This document shows positions 24,488 through 33,780 of a DNA stretch of 64,000 nucleotides, piece after piece (positions within the stretch are counted from its first letter, which is position 1; every line of letters begins with the position of its first letter). The stretch is from Duganella qianjiadongensis (GTDB lineage: Bacteria > Pseudomonadota > Gammaproteobacteria > Burkholderiales > Burkholderiaceae_D): contig NZ_WWCM01000016.1 in assembly GCF_009857915.1 (NCBI RefSeq), forward strand, positions 1-64,000. Direction: 5' to 3'. A program made the translations under genes and the position numbers. The notes beneath the pieces were generated by a model. It worked only from the letters and a program-made list of their open reading frames with translations, was not told the DNA's origin and did not search any database.

Positions 24488-25993
24488 TTATTTGACAGCG
24501 GGACGGACCGGAATGAATTGCGACTGCTCGCCCCGGCGCACCAGCAACAGCACAGGCTTTTTGCCATCGAGCTTGGCCAGCACAGCATGGAACTGGCGGC
24601 TATCGCGGATTTCCGTATTATTCACCTGCAGCAGCACATCGCCCTCTTCCAGACCGGCATCGGCTGCGGGACCGTCCACGGCGTCCACCAGCACACCGGC
24701 GGCGAGCCTCAGCTCCTTCTTCTGCTCGGCGCCAAGGTCGCTCACCCGCAGGCCCAGCAAGTGGGCCGCCGCCTTATCCGCCTGCGCATCATCTTTGCTT
24801 CGAGCTTTGCCGGCTGCCTTGACCTGCTTTTCGCCATCGAGGTCCGCCACGCTGATCGGCAATTCGATCTGCTTGCCCTGACGCCACAGCGTAATCGTCA
24901 GCTTCGCGTCCAGCGGGGTGCTGCCCACCAGCCGCGGCAGATCGGACGAGCGCTTGATGGTGGTGCCATTGAACTTGAGGATGATATCGCCCGGCTTGAC
25001 GCCAGCCTTGTCCGCCGGACTTGCGCTTTCCACCTGCGATACCAGTGCGCCCTGGGCCGATTTCAGGCCCAGCGATTCAGCCACTTCCTTGCTCACTTCA
25101 GCAATCTTGACGCCCATGCGGCCCCGGGTCACCTTGCCGCTCTTCTTGATCTGCTCCGACACGCGCACCGCTTCATCGATAGGGATGGCGAAGGAAATGC
25201 CGTTGTAGCCACCCGAAAGCGTGGCGATCTGCGAATTAATGCCGATCACCTCGCCGCGCATATTGATCAGCGGGCCACCCGAGTTGCCGGGATTGACCGC
25301 CACATCGCTCTGGATCAGGGCCAGATATTCGCCTGTGTCGCGCTGCTTGGCCGAGATGATGCCTGCCGTGACGGTATTTTCCAGATTGAAGGGCGAACCG
25401 ATGGCAATCACCCACTCGCCCACCCGGATCTTGTCCGAACTGCCCAGCGTCAGGAACGGCAGGTCTGTGCCGTCGATTTTCAGCACCGCCACATCGGTAC
25501 TGGCGTCCGCGCCCAGCACCCTGGCCTTGAATTCGCGTTTATCCGTCAGCGTGACCAGCACTTCATCGGCGCCGTCGATCACGTGGGCATTGGTCATCAC
25601 ATAGCCATCGGCTGACAGGATGAAACCCGAACCCACGCCACGCGGCACCGGCTCTTCGGACGGGGTCTGACGACGCCCGCGCGGCACCGCTTTGCCACCC
25701 GGCTGCGGCAGGCTGCCGCCAAAGAAACGGCGCAGGAATTCCTGCATCTCCTCTTCGCCGATCTGGCCTTGTGCGCCCATACGGCCGCTTTTCGGACGTT
25801 CCAGCGTGCGGATATTCACCACGGCCGGACCAACCTGATCAACTAGGTCAGCGAAATTCGGCAAACCGACGACAGCGCCAGTGGCAGCTGCGGCTGCCTG
25901 CGCAGGTGCCATACCGAACACGGAGAAGCAGACACTGGCACCGATGGCCAGCGCTCCCAGCATTTTACGATCAACAGCAAGGTGTTTTTTCAT
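24488..25993 (-). CDS. degQ: Periplasmic serine protease DegQ/MucD (Do family)
   Basis: This 501-residue protease and chaperone degrades misfolded envelope proteins. It has a signal peptide ending near AQAA, the trypsin-like triad H137 (TNAHVIDG), D167 (STDVAVL) and S238 (GNSGGP), and two PDZ domains (about 285-375 and 400-490). The position downstream of rpoE and rseA fits its known role in the sigma-E envelope stress response, where it is called MucD in Pseudomonas. The gene normally between rseA and mucD (rseB/mucB) is missing. Confidence 0.95.
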   Translation of the reverse strand: MKKHLAVDRKMLGALAIGASVCFSVFGMAPAQAAAAATGAVVGLPNFADLVDQVGPAVVNIRTLERPKSGRMGAQGQIGEEEMQEFLRRFFGGSLPQPGGKAVPRGRRQTPSEEPVPRGVGSGFILSADGYVMTNAHVIDGADEVLVTLTDKREFKARVLGADASTDVAVLKIDGTDLPFLTLGSSDKIRVGEWVIAIGSPFNLENTVTAGIISAKQRDTGEYLALIQSDVAVNPGNSGGPLINMRGEVIGINSQIATLSGGYNGISFAIPIDEAVRVSEQIKKSGKVTRGRMGVKIAEVSKEVAESLGLKSAQGALVSQVESASPADKAGVKPGDIILKFNGTTIKRSSDLPRLVGSTPLDAKLTITLWRQGKQIELPISVADLDGEKQVKAAGKARSKDDAQADKAAAHLLGLRVSDLGAEQKKELRLAAGVLVDAVDGPAADAGLEEGDVLLQVNNTEIRDSRQFHAVLAKLDGKKPVLLLVRRGEQSQFIPVRPAVK

Positions 25994-26195
25994 GGAAGGT
26001 ATCGGTCTTTAACAGGTTGCGGAACGCAGCGTACCGGCACAGGCTGAGCCCGCATACCGGATCACGTATGTTAAGCGAAAATCCGCGCTCAGGCACAGTC
26101 CTGCCTTAGCCTCCTGCCTTAGAAAGACGCGCGAACGACGCGCAAACCGATCGATTAGCCCGTGCGCCAGCGTGCAAGCAAGCTGCAGCAGCCCC

Positions 26196-26516
26196 TCAGG
26201 GCAAGGTTGCGCTGCTGGGCGCATCCGTGCCGCCCGCATCGGCCGCCTCACCGCCAGCCGCAGCAGTACGCCGGCCATAGGCTGGCTCGGCAGCCAGACG
26301 GCGCGCCAGCCGGCTCTGAAAGGCGCCGCCATCGATAGCCGTAGCAGCAGCCCCGGCATCGGCCTGCAGGGCCACCCGGATAAGGTGGCAGGCACGCCAG
26401 TATTGCTGTCCGTCCGGCGTGGCCAGTGCGGCCAGCGCCAGCTCGCGTTCGCTCTCATCGAGCTCGCCGTCCGCTAGCGCAGAAAGTTGTTCGTGCATCC
26501 GTGTTTGCATATCCAT
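26196..26516 (-). CDS. rseA: RseA-like anti-sigma-E factor, short form lacking a membrane segment
   Basis: I choose the ATG at 26516 (106 residues). The N-terminal half (MHEQLSALADGELDESERELALAAL and QQYWRACHLIRVALQ) matches the RseA domain that clamps sigma-E. The rest is Ala/Arg/Gly-rich and ends in SSATLP with no transmembrane helix or periplasmic part. Canonical RseA is a membrane protein cut by DegS and RseP. I checked the frames before degQ and found no membrane helix, so a recent frameshift is not evident. It follows rpoE by 80 bp. Anti-sigma activity is inferred. Confidence 0.75.
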   Translation of the reverse strand: MDMQTRMHEQLSALADGELDESERELALAALATPDGQQYWRACHLIRVALQADAGAAATAIDGGAFQSRLARRLAAEPAYGRRTAAAGGEAADAGGTDAPSSATLP

Positions 26517-26596
26517 CGTGCCATCTGCCCCGTCTAAGCCCCTACCCCAGCCCAAAGAATTTCCCGACGCCAAATTGCAGCATCATCATTGCTGCC

Positions 26597-27199
26597 CTAC
26601 CAGCGCTTGTCAACCGGCACATCCAGCATGGGGCGCAGTTTATTGGCAATCACTTCGCGCGCGCGGAAGATGCGGCTACGCACAGTCCCGATGGGGCAAG
26701 CCATGATGGCGGAAATCTCTTCGTAACTCAGACCTTCGATTTCGCGCAAGGCAATGGCCGTGCGCAAATCCAGCGGCAAAGCATCCATGGCGGCATTCAC
26801 GGTCTGGGCAATCTGCTTGCTGGCCAACATGGACTCCGGCGTATTCATATCGCGCAATTGTTCGCTATCGGCAAAGGTCTCCGCCTGCTCGGCATCAATG
26901 TCGGTAGACGTGGGAGTGCGCCGCCCCTGCGTGGCCAGAAAATTCTTCGCCGTATTGATGCCTATGCGGTACAACCACGTATAGAAAGCTGATTCGCCGC
27001 GAAAATGCCGCAAGGCGCGATAGGCTTTAATAAAGGTCTCCTGCACCACATCCTCGGCTTCTGTCTGGTCGTGCACGATACGTGACAGCAAGCGCATCAG
27101 CCTGCGCTGGTATTTCGCCACCAGCATATCAAAGGCCTGCTTATCACCATCCCGTACCCGCTCAACCAGCTGCTCGTCACACTCGCGTTCAGTTGTCAC
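26597..27199 (-). CDS. rpoE: RNA polymerase sigma factor RpoE (ECF family)
   Basis: RpoE directs transcription of envelope stress genes. The 200-residue protein has region 2 (DMLVAKYQRRLMRLLSRIV, then EDVVQETFIKAYRAL and SAFYTWLYRIGINTAKN) and region 4 (DLRTAIALREIEGLSYEEIS followed by CPIGTVRSRIFRAREVI). A sigma-E-type promoter lies just upstream, so it probably drives its own expression. It is followed by the RseA-like gene and degQ. Confidence 0.96.
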   Translation of the reverse strand: MTTERECDEQLVERVRDGDKQAFDMLVAKYQRRLMRLLSRIVHDQTEAEDVVQETFIKAYRALRHFRGESAFYTWLYRIGINTAKNFLATQGRRTPTSTDIDAEQAETFADSEQLRDMNTPESMLASKQIAQTVNAAMDALPLDLRTAIALREIEGLSYEEISAIMACPIGTVRSRIFRAREVIANKLRPMLDVPVDKRW

Positions 27200-27248
27200 G
27201 CCTGCATTCCTCGATGATCCGCAGCGCCGGCAACTCCACTCCCTAAGG

Positions 27249-27277
27249 TATAGAGTTTGCCCGCTGCAAGAAGTTCC
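27249..27277 (-). promoter_or_regulatory. Sigma-E-type promoter of rpoE
   Basis: The minus strand has GGAACTT (27277-27271) and, after 16 bp, TCTATA (27254-27249). This matches the sigma-E consensus (GGAACTT, 16 bp, TCnnA-like). The start of rpoE follows about 50 bp downstream, consistent with autoregulation. Confidence 0.85.
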
Positions 27278-27281
27278 AGCT

Positions 27282-27779
27282 TTATTTGCTGGCGCCCAGA
27301 GCCCGGCACGCCAGCATCAGCGCTCGCCAGTCCGCCGCCGTCACGCTGTCGGGCAGCACCGCCAGATAGCGCCCCGCCTGCCCCGGCGCACCCAGATGCA
27401 GCACCAGCAGCCAGGGCCAGATCAATGTCCCGTCCAGAAGATAGTGCGCGTGCGGCACATCCGCCGTCCGTACCGCAACGCACGCTGGCAGCGCGCGCTC
27501 CGTCTCACCGCGCACCAGCCCGCTAGCAGCGCCAGCACTGCCTTGCGGCGCCGAATACTGATATACCGACAAGCGCCACTGGCCGCCAGCCGATATATCA
27601 AGCTGCCATGTTGCGGCAGGCGTGTGGGGGCGCGCAGCGGCGGCCAGCGTCAGGCACAGCAGACTCCAGCACTGATCCTGACAGAACAGCGCCGACAGGC
27701 AGACGGCGCAGCGCATACCCGCACACAGCCAGCGCAAGCGCGGCGATGGATGCAGGACGACATACGCAGCAATCGACAT
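27282..27779 (-). CDS. Small membrane-associated protein, possibly YgfX-like
   Basis: I place the start at the ATG at 27779 (MSIAAYVVLHPSPRLRW), giving 165 residues. One or two hydrophobic stretches (near WLCAGMRCAVCLSALF and SLLCLTLAAAA) are followed by a beta-rich cytoplasmic-looking domain ending in WRALMLACRALGASK. The layout and the location between fabF and rpoE recall the YgfX-like proteins. I cannot confirm the family, so the function is unknown. An upstream open frame adds 36 residues without support. Confidence 0.5.
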   Translation of the reverse strand: MSIAAYVVLHPSPRLRWLCAGMRCAVCLSALFCQDQCWSLLCLTLAAAARPHTPAATWQLDISAGGQWRLSVYQYSAPQGSAGAASGLVRGETERALPACVAVRTADVPHAHYLLDGTLIWPWLLVLHLGAPGQAGRYLAVLPDSVTAADWRALMLACRALGASK

Positions 27780-27929
27780 GGCAGATATCCGTGCGCAGCA
27801 GAACCATAGGCCAGCGCACTCCAGCGCACAGCGGTGGAAGCGGGATTTCGTACTAAACAGGAAAACAGATGGGCGCGCCGGCAGCAAGGCCGGGCAATTC
27901 TGGCAACGAAGAATACCGCCGCCGAATTG

Positions 27930-27959
27930 ACGCTCACCCTGTTTAGACAGGGTGAGCGT
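27930..27959 (-). terminator. Strong hairpin after fabF
   Basis: ACGCTCACCCTG and its exact complement CAGGGTGAGCGT form a 12-bp stem with a six-base loop, about 30 bp past the fabF stop. The minus-strand T-run is weak, so it may act as a terminator or as a protective 3' end. Confidence 0.65.
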
Positions 27960-27990
27960 TATTTAGTTCAGACCGGAGCCGAACCGGATA

Positions 27991-29238
27991 TTACAGTTTG
28001 CCGAACACCAGACTGCCGTTGGTGCCGCCGAAGCCGAACGAGTTCTTGACTGCATACTCGATCTTCATATCGCGCGCCACGTTGGCACAGAAGTCCAGAT
28101 CGCAGGCCGGATCCTGGTTGAAGATGTTGATGGTTGGCGGCGACACCTGATGGTGTACTGCCAGTACCGTAAACACTGCTTCCAGACCGCCGGCGCCGCC
28201 CAGCAGGTGACCCGTCATCGACTTGGTCGAGTTGATCACCATATTTTTGGCGTGCGCACCAAAGGTACGCTTGATGCCTTGCACCTCGGCCAGATCGCCC
28301 AGCGGGGTCGACGTGCCGTGGGCATTCAGGTAGTTCACCTGATCCGGATTGACACCGGCGTGCGCCAGTGCAGCAATCACGGACTTGCTGCCGCCGCTAC
28401 CATCTTCCAGAGGCGAAGTCATATGATAAGCATCGGCACTCATGCCGAAGCCCAGCAGCTCCGCGTAGATTTTGGCGCCGCGCGCTTTGGCGTGCTCGTA
28501 CTCTTCCAGCACCATGACACCGGCGCCTTCACCCAGCACGAAACCGTCACGATCGGTATCCCATGGACGGGATGCGGTCGCTGGATCATCGTTACGGGTG
28601 GACAGAGCACGGGCCGAAGCGAAGCCGCCCAGACCCAGTGGCGATACGGTCGATTCCGCACCGCCAGCGATCATCACGTCGGCATCGCCGTATTCGATCA
28701 GGCGGGCCGCCATGCCGATGCAGTGCAGGCCGGTGGTACAGGCCGTCACGATCGACAGGTTAGGACCGCGCATGCCGTACTTGATCGACAGATTGCCCGA
28801 GATCATATTGATGATCGAAGCAGGCACGAAGAATGGCGAGATACGGCGCGGACCGCGCTTGTCGTAGTCTTCCTTGGTTTCTTCGATCAGCGGCAGGCCG
28901 CCGATACCGGAACCTATCATCACGCCGATGCGATCGGCGTTCTCTTCGGTAACGACCAGGCCGGCGTCTTGCACCGACTGCATGCCGGCTGCCATGCCGT
29001 AATGGATAAAGGTATCCATGTGGCGCGCTTCCTTAGCGGGGATGTAATCCTCGATCTGGAAGCCTTTGACTTCACCGGCGAAGTGGGTGGTGAAAGCTTG
29101 CGCATCAAACTTGGTGATGCTGGCGATCCCCGACTTACCCTCGGTGATGGCGGCCCAGGTGTCGGCAACGGTATTGCCCACCGGGGTCACGCAGCCGAGG
29201 CCGGTGACGACAACACGACGGTTTTTAGAACCTCTCAA
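27991..29238 (-). CDS. fabF: 3-oxoacyl-[acyl-carrier-protein] synthase II
   Basis: FabF condenses malonyl-ACP with acyl-ACP to lengthen fatty acids and is needed for temperature control of unsaturated chains. The 415-residue protein has the active-site Cys167 in TACTTGLHCIG and the two His of the family in NAHGTSTPLGD and KSMTGHLLGGAGG. It follows acpP by 29 bp, so the carrier protein and the enzyme are made together. Confidence 0.97.
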   Translation of the reverse strand: MRGSKNRRVVVTGLGCVTPVGNTVADTWAAITEGKSGIASITKFDAQAFTTHFAGEVKGFQIEDYIPAKEARHMDTFIHYGMAAGMQSVQDAGLVVTEENADRIGVMIGSGIGGLPLIEETKEDYDKRGPRRISPFFVPASIINMISGNLSIKYGMRGPNLSIVTACTTGLHCIGMAARLIEYGDADVMIAGGAESTVSPLGLGGFASARALSTRNDDPATASRPWDTDRDGFVLGEGAGVMVLEEYEHAKARGAKIYAELLGFGMSADAYHMTSPLEDGSGGSKSVIAALAHAGVNPDQVNYLNAHGTSTPLGDLAEVQGIKRTFGAHAKNMVINSTKSMTGHLLGGAGGLEAVFTVLAVHHQVSPPTINIFNQDPACDLDFCANVARDMKIEYAVKNSFGFGGTNGSLVFGKL

Positions 29239-29267
29239 GCGATTCTCCTAGAGTCGATCGGGCAGAA

Positions 29268-29507
29268 TTAGGCCTTGACGTGGGCAGTAGCGTAGTCAAT
29301 CGCTTGCTGCACGGTCGTGATCTTTTCTGCTTGTTCGTCAGGGATTTCCATTTCGAACTCGTCTTCCAGAGCCATTACCAGCTCTACGGTGTCCAGCGAG
29401 TCAGCGCCGAGATCGTCAACGAACGAGGACTCGGTCTTGATGTCTGCTTCAGCGACGCCCAGTTGTTCAGCGACGATTTTCTTAACGCGTTGTTCGATAT
29501 CCGACAT
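29268..29507 (-). CDS. acpP: Acyl carrier protein
   Basis: AcpP carries growing acyl chains on a phosphopantetheine attached to Ser37 in the motif DSLDTVEL. The 79-residue acidic protein has the usual helical pattern and length. AcpS (17064-17459) is expected to modify it. It lies between fabG and fabF, and a hairpin after fabG suggests that acpP also has its own abundant transcript. Confidence 0.98.
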   Translation of the reverse strand: MSDIEQRVKKIVAEQLGVAEADIKTESSFVDDLGADSLDTVELVMALEDEFEMEIPDEQAEKITTVQQAIDYATAHVKA

Positions 29508-29624
29508 GTTATGGCTCCATTATGTTTGTTACGGAAAGCGCGCATTTTATCAGGTTTGCGCGCCTAAAAACGATTTTCGGCGTCTGCTGCTAAATCAGCC
29601 GAAAACACTGCTAAAAGACGGGAA

Positions 29625-29646
29625 CCGGTGAACATTTCCTCACCGG
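29625..29646 (-). terminator. Hairpin between fabG and acpP
   Basis: CCGGTGA and TCACCGG form a 7-bp stem six bases past the fabG stop. The bases that follow contain TTTT a few positions later. It could weaken read-through into acpP or mark an RNA processing site. Confidence 0.45.
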
Positions 29647-29652
29647 AACACA

Positions 29653-30399
29653 TCAATTCATATACATCCCGCCGTTCACGTGCAGGGTAGTACCGGTAAT
29701 ATAGGCTGCCTGTGGCGAGGCCAGGAAGGCCACCGCGGCAGCGATGTCTTCCGGCTTGCCCAGACGAGCCAGCGGAATCTGGGTCAGCAGGGCGGCATGC
29801 TGCTCTTCGCCCAGCGATTTGGTCATATCGGTATCGATAAAGCCCGGCGCAACGCTGTTGACCGTGATGTTGCGGCTACCGATTTCCCGCGCCAGAGCGC
29901 GCGTCATGCCTTCCACGCCAGCTTTGGCAGCAGCGTAGTTCATCTGGCCCGGATTGCCCGACGAAGCTACCACCGAGGTGATGTTGATGATGCGGCCGGT
30001 CTTGGCTTTCATCATGCCGCGCAGCACACCACGCGACATGCGGCCCACGGCGCTCAGATTGGTGGCGATCACCTGATCCCACTCTTCATCTTTCATGCGC
30101 ATGGCCAGTTGATCCATGGTGATGCCGGCGTTGTTGACCAGAATACCGACGGCGCCGTAGGTTTTGCTGATCTCGTCGATCAGGCCGGTGCAGCGCTCGG
30201 CATCGGTGACATTCAGTACCACGCCTTTACCGGCTTCCGCACCGATCTCGGCCAGATAGGCGGAAATCGCTTCGGCGCCAGCTTCGCTGGTGGCCGTACC
30301 GATCACGCGGGCACCCTGACGGGCCAGTTCCACGGCAATTGCCTTGCCGATACCGCGCGATGCGCCCGTAACCAGAGCGACTTGATTTGCTAGATTCAT
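29653..30399 (-). CDS. fabG: 3-oxoacyl-[acyl-carrier-protein] reductase
   Basis: FabG reduces 3-oxoacyl-ACP with NADPH. The 248-residue short-chain dehydrogenase has the cofactor motif TGASRGIGKAIA near the start, the NNAG segment and the catalytic Ser and Tyr-x3-Lys (TSVVASSG, then MNYAAAKAGVEGM). The C-terminus (YITGTTLHVNGGMYMN) is typical. It is the third gene of a fabHDG run. Confidence 0.97.
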   Translation of the reverse strand: MNLANQVALVTGASRGIGKAIAVELARQGARVIGTATSEAGAEAISAYLAEIGAEAGKGVVLNVTDAERCTGLIDEISKTYGAVGILVNNAGITMDQLAMRMKDEEWDQVIATNLSAVGRMSRGVLRGMMKAKTGRIINITSVVASSGNPGQMNYAAAKAGVEGMTRALAREIGSRNITVNSVAPGFIDTDMTKSLGEEQHAALLTQIPLARLGKPEDIAAAVAFLASPQAAYITGTTLHVNGGMYMN

Positions 30400-30444
30400 G
30401 TGTTTCCTTTGAGGTGTAGGGAGTGTGCCTGAAGACCCGGCCGC

Positions 30445-31380
30445 TTATTTGAGCAGGGTCAACACGCGTTCCAGCGATGCTTGATCGGTGATGGCGTCGC
30501 CCACCAGATTGTCATCGATACGCTTGGTCAGACCCATCAGCACTTTGCCGGGACCGCATTCGATCACGTTGGTAATGCCTTCTGCCGCCACTTTCTGCAT
30601 GGTCTCTACCCAGCGCACAGGCGCGGCCGCCTGACGCACCAGCGCATCCTTGATGGCGGCCGGATCGTTGAGCACGGCCACGTCGACGTTGTTGATCAGC
30701 GCGATCTGTGGCGCGGCAAACGTCAGGTCAGCCATGTAGTCGCGCAGACGGTCCGAAGCCGGTTTGAGCAGCGACGAGTGGAATGGTGCCGAGACCGGCA
30801 GTTTCAGCGCGCGTTTGGCGCCCTTGGCTTTGGCGATCACGCAGGCGCGCTCCACCGCTGCCGTTTCACCGGCGATCACAACTTGCGCTGGCGCATTGAA
30901 GTTGACCGCTTCCACCACGCCGCCTTGGGCTGCCGCTTCGCGGCAGCTCGCGCGCACATCATCGTCGCTCAGACCCAGCACCACGGCCATGGTGCCCTGC
31001 CCCACCGGCACAGCTTCCTGCATGGCTTGTGCGCGGAAGCGCACCAGCGGCACGGCATCCTTGAACTGGATCACACCGGCCGCCACCAGCGCCGAGTATT
31101 CACCGAGGCTGTGACCGGCCACCAGCGACGGCAGCGGACCACCGGCCGCCAGCCAGGCGCGGTAGACGGCCACGGCCGCCGTCAGCATCACCGGCTGGGT
31201 ATTGGTGGTCAGATCGAGCTCTTCTTTCGGGCCTTCGGCCATCAGTTTGCCCAGATCGCACTGCAGTGCGTCGGACGCTTCTGCAATGGTTTGCGCGACC
31301 ACCGGATTACCGGCAAAGCCTTCCATCATGGCAATCGCCTGCGAACCCTGACCAGGGAAAACAAAAGCAAATTTAGTCAT
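30445..31380 (-). CDS. fabD: Malonyl-CoA-ACP transacylase
   Basis: FabD moves malonyl groups from CoA to ACP. I start it at the ATG at 31380 (MTKFAFVFPGQGSQ), preceded by GGATGAAG, giving 311 residues; an ATG four codons earlier is possible. The nucleophile Ser91 is in GHSLGEYSAL, and the second His is expected in SAPFHSSLL. It lies between fabH and fabG. Confidence 0.97.
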   Translation of the reverse strand: MTKFAFVFPGQGSQAIAMMEGFAGNPVVAQTIAEASDALQCDLGKLMAEGPKEELDLTTNTQPVMLTAAVAVYRAWLAAGGPLPSLVAGHSLGEYSALVAAGVIQFKDAVPLVRFRAQAMQEAVPVGQGTMAVVLGLSDDDVRASCREAAAQGGVVEAVNFNAPAQVVIAGETAAVERACVIAKAKGAKRALKLPVSAPFHSSLLKPASDRLRDYMADLTFAAPQIALINNVDVAVLNDPAAIKDALVRQAAAPVRWVETMQKVAAEGITNVIECGPGKVLMGLTKRIDDNLVGDAITDQASLERVLTLLK

Positions 31381-31479
31381 TACTTCATCCATCAGATTAT
31401 GTAGATCGCTACGCTAGCATGTCATCGTGACATCTGCACTACTGGCGAGTTCGTTAGAACTCTAATTCTAAATCGGGGC

Positions 31480-32505
31480 CTAAAGAGCAGCCTTGTTATC
31501 GCCCAGCTCCGGCAAACCGCTCATCTTAACAAGGACGGCGCCCCAAGTGAAACCACCGCCCACGCCTTCCATCATCACATTGTGACCATTTCTGATGCGG
31601 CCATCGCGTACGGCCACGTCCAGCGCCAGCGGAATCGAGGCTGCCGAGGTATTGCCATGCTGGTCTACCGTCACCACCATTTTTTCCGGCGGCAGGCCCA
31701 GTTTCTTGCCGGTGCTGCTCATGATGCGGATATTGGCTTGATGTGGCACCAGCCAGTCGATCTGGTCCTGCGTCATGCCCGCCTTGTCCAGCGTCTCATG
31801 GGCCACTTTTTCCAGCACGGAAACGGCCAGCTTGAACACTGCCGGACCGTCCATGTACAGGAAGGCGCTACCATCGACGTCACCGGCCTTCACACTGCCC
31901 GGCACGCTCAGCACATGCGACTGACGGCCATCGGCGTGCAGTTTGGTGGCCAGCACGCCCGGCTCTTCCGACGCCGTCATGACGATGGCGCCGGCGCCAT
32001 CGCCGAACAGCACGCAGGTGGTGCGGTCTTCGAAATTGAGGATGCGCGAAAATACTTCCGCCCCGATCACCAGCACATTCTTATGCACGCCGGCACGGAT
32101 GAAAGCGTCTGCCGTCGACACGGCATATACAAAGCCCGAACATACGGCTTGCACATCCACGGCCGCGCCGTTATTGGTAATGCCCAGTTTCTGCTGCACG
32201 ATGCAAGCCGTGCTGGGGAAGCTGCCAAAGCAATCGGGGGTCGAACTGGCCAGAATGATCAGATCGATATCGTTGGGTTGCAGCTTGGCCATTTCCAGCG
32301 CGCGCTGTGCGGCAATCACGCCCAGATCGGAAGATTTCTGCTCGGCTTCGGCGAAATGACGCGCCGAAATGCCGCTACGGGTGACGATCCACTCGTCCGA
32401 AGTTTCTATGCCTTGGGCTGCGAGCTGATCCGCCAGTTCCTGGTTGGTCACGCGCTTTGCTGGCAGATAACTGCCAGTGCCGATAATTTTGCTATACAAA
32501 GTCAT
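31480..32505 (-). CDS. fabH: 3-oxoacyl-[acyl-carrier-protein] synthase III
   Basis: FabH starts fatty acid synthesis by joining acetyl-CoA to malonyl-ACP. The 341-residue protein has Cys122 in DVQAVCSGF, His in VPHQANIRI and Asn in DQHGNTSAASIP, the complete thiolase-fold triad. It follows plsX by 23 bp, the usual plsX-fabH order. Confidence 0.97.
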   Translation of the reverse strand: MTLYSKIIGTGSYLPAKRVTNQELADQLAAQGIETSDEWIVTRSGISARHFAEAEQKSSDLGVIAAQRALEMAKLQPNDIDLIILASSTPDCFGSFPSTACIVQQKLGITNNGAAVDVQAVCSGFVYAVSTADAFIRAGVHKNVLVIGAEVFSRILNFEDRTTCVLFGDGAGAIVMTASEEPGVLATKLHADGRQSHVLSVPGSVKAGDVDGSAFLYMDGPAVFKLAVSVLEKVAHETLDKAGMTQDQIDWLVPHQANIRIMSSTGKKLGLPPEKMVVTVDQHGNTSAASIPLALDVAVRDGRIRNGHNVMMEGVGGGFTWGAVLVKMSGLPELGDNKAAL

Positions 32506-32528
32506 GCCCTCTCGTCGTCCACTACTGA

Positions 32529-33587
32529 TTATTTTGAGGCCGGGGCTTCCGGCGCTTCGGCGTTGCGCGGCATCAGCTCGGAAATCAAAGTCGAGATATG
32601 CGGCAACACATCATTTTTTGCAGCATCATACGCGCGCTTGATCGCCCATTCAAACGAATATGCATCGGCGCCGCCGTGGCTCTTGAAGACCAGGCCACGC
32701 AGACCGAGCAGGCTGGCGCCGTTATAGCGCGATGGCGACAGACGTTTCTTGACGTTGTTGAGCGCACCACGGCCGATCAGCGCGCCCAGCATGGTCAGCG
32801 GGTTGCGGGTGAATTCCGATTTAACCGTATCAGCAAAGAAGCGTGCCACACCTTCCACTGCTTTCAATGTGACGTTACCCACAAAACCGTCACACACGAC
32901 GATATCGGTGGTGCCTTTGAAGATGTCGTTGCCTTCCACATTGCCGTAGAAGTTGAGCGCGCCGCGCTCGTGGTCGGCCTGCAGCAGCTTGCTGGTGGCC
33001 TTGACCACGTCGTTGCCCTTGATGTCTTCCGTCCCCACATTGAGCAGGCCCAGAGTAGGACGGGGTATATTTTCCATGGCCGACACCATGACCGAACCCA
33101 TGATGGCGAACTGGTGCAGGTGGTGCGGCTCGCAATCGACGTTGGCGCCCAGATCCAGCATATAGGTGGGGCCGCCCTTGGAATTGGGCATGATGCTGCA
33201 GATGGCCGGACGGTCCACGCCCGTCATGGTTTTGAGCACATAGCGGGCCACTGCCATCAGTGCGCCGGTATTGCCGGCCGAAACGCAAGCCTGGGTCTTG
33301 CCGTCCTTGACCTGCTCGATCGCCACGCGCATCGAGGAGTCTTTTTTACGGCGCAGCGCCACTTCCAGCGGATCATCCATGGTCACCTGCTCGGAGGCGT
33401 GCACGATACTCAGACGCGGGTGGGCTTCTGCATGATGTTTTTTAAGTTCTGCGCGCAATACGTCTTCCAGACCGACCAGTACCAGTTCGGCGTCGGCATG
33501 TTGCTTGAGGAAGGAAATTACCGCGGGAATGGTGACCGATGGACCATGGTCTCCGCCCATGCAGTCGATAGAGATTTTGATTGTCAT
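32529..33587 (-). CDS. plsX: Phosphate acyltransferase PlsX
   Basis: PlsX makes acyl-phosphate from acyl-ACP for the PlsY step of phospholipid synthesis. The start is set at the ATG at 33587 (MTIKISIDCMGGDHGP), giving 352 residues; upstream codons are not conserved. The family motif near the N-terminus and the later CVSAGNTGALMAVARY are clear. It follows rpmF, a linkage seen in most proteobacteria. Confidence 0.97.
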   Translation of the reverse strand: MTIKISIDCMGGDHGPSVTIPAVISFLKQHADAELVLVGLEDVLRAELKKHHAEAHPRLSIVHASEQVTMDDPLEVALRRKKDSSMRVAIEQVKDGKTQACVSAGNTGALMAVARYVLKTMTGVDRPAICSIMPNSKGGPTYMLDLGANVDCEPHHLHQFAIMGSVMVSAMENIPRPTLGLLNVGTEDIKGNDVVKATSKLLQADHERGALNFYGNVEGNDIFKGTTDIVVCDGFVGNVTLKAVEGVARFFADTVKSEFTRNPLTMLGALIGRGALNNVKKRLSPSRYNGASLLGLRGLVFKSHGGADAYSFEWAIKRAYDAAKNDVLPHISTLISELMPRNAEAPEAPASK

Positions 33588-33780
33588 TTGGGTTGATTCA
33601 GTACCACGCTCCAGCCCGGATAGGACCAGTGGCGGCCGGCGGCGGACCATACAGCGGTCGGTCTACGCGATTCAAAATGACGGTGTGCAAAGAGGATTGC
33701 AGCCGATGATAAAGAAAAAGCGATGCTGCGCGCCTTATACACGTAGCACCGCCTATTTCAGAGTCCAGCAAAAGCGTCGA

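Noticed and set aside
26009..26458. 149-codon minus-strand frame between degQ and rseA
   Set aside because: It overlaps the RseA-like gene in another frame, is Arg/Leu/Pro-biased and has no membrane helix or RseB similarity.
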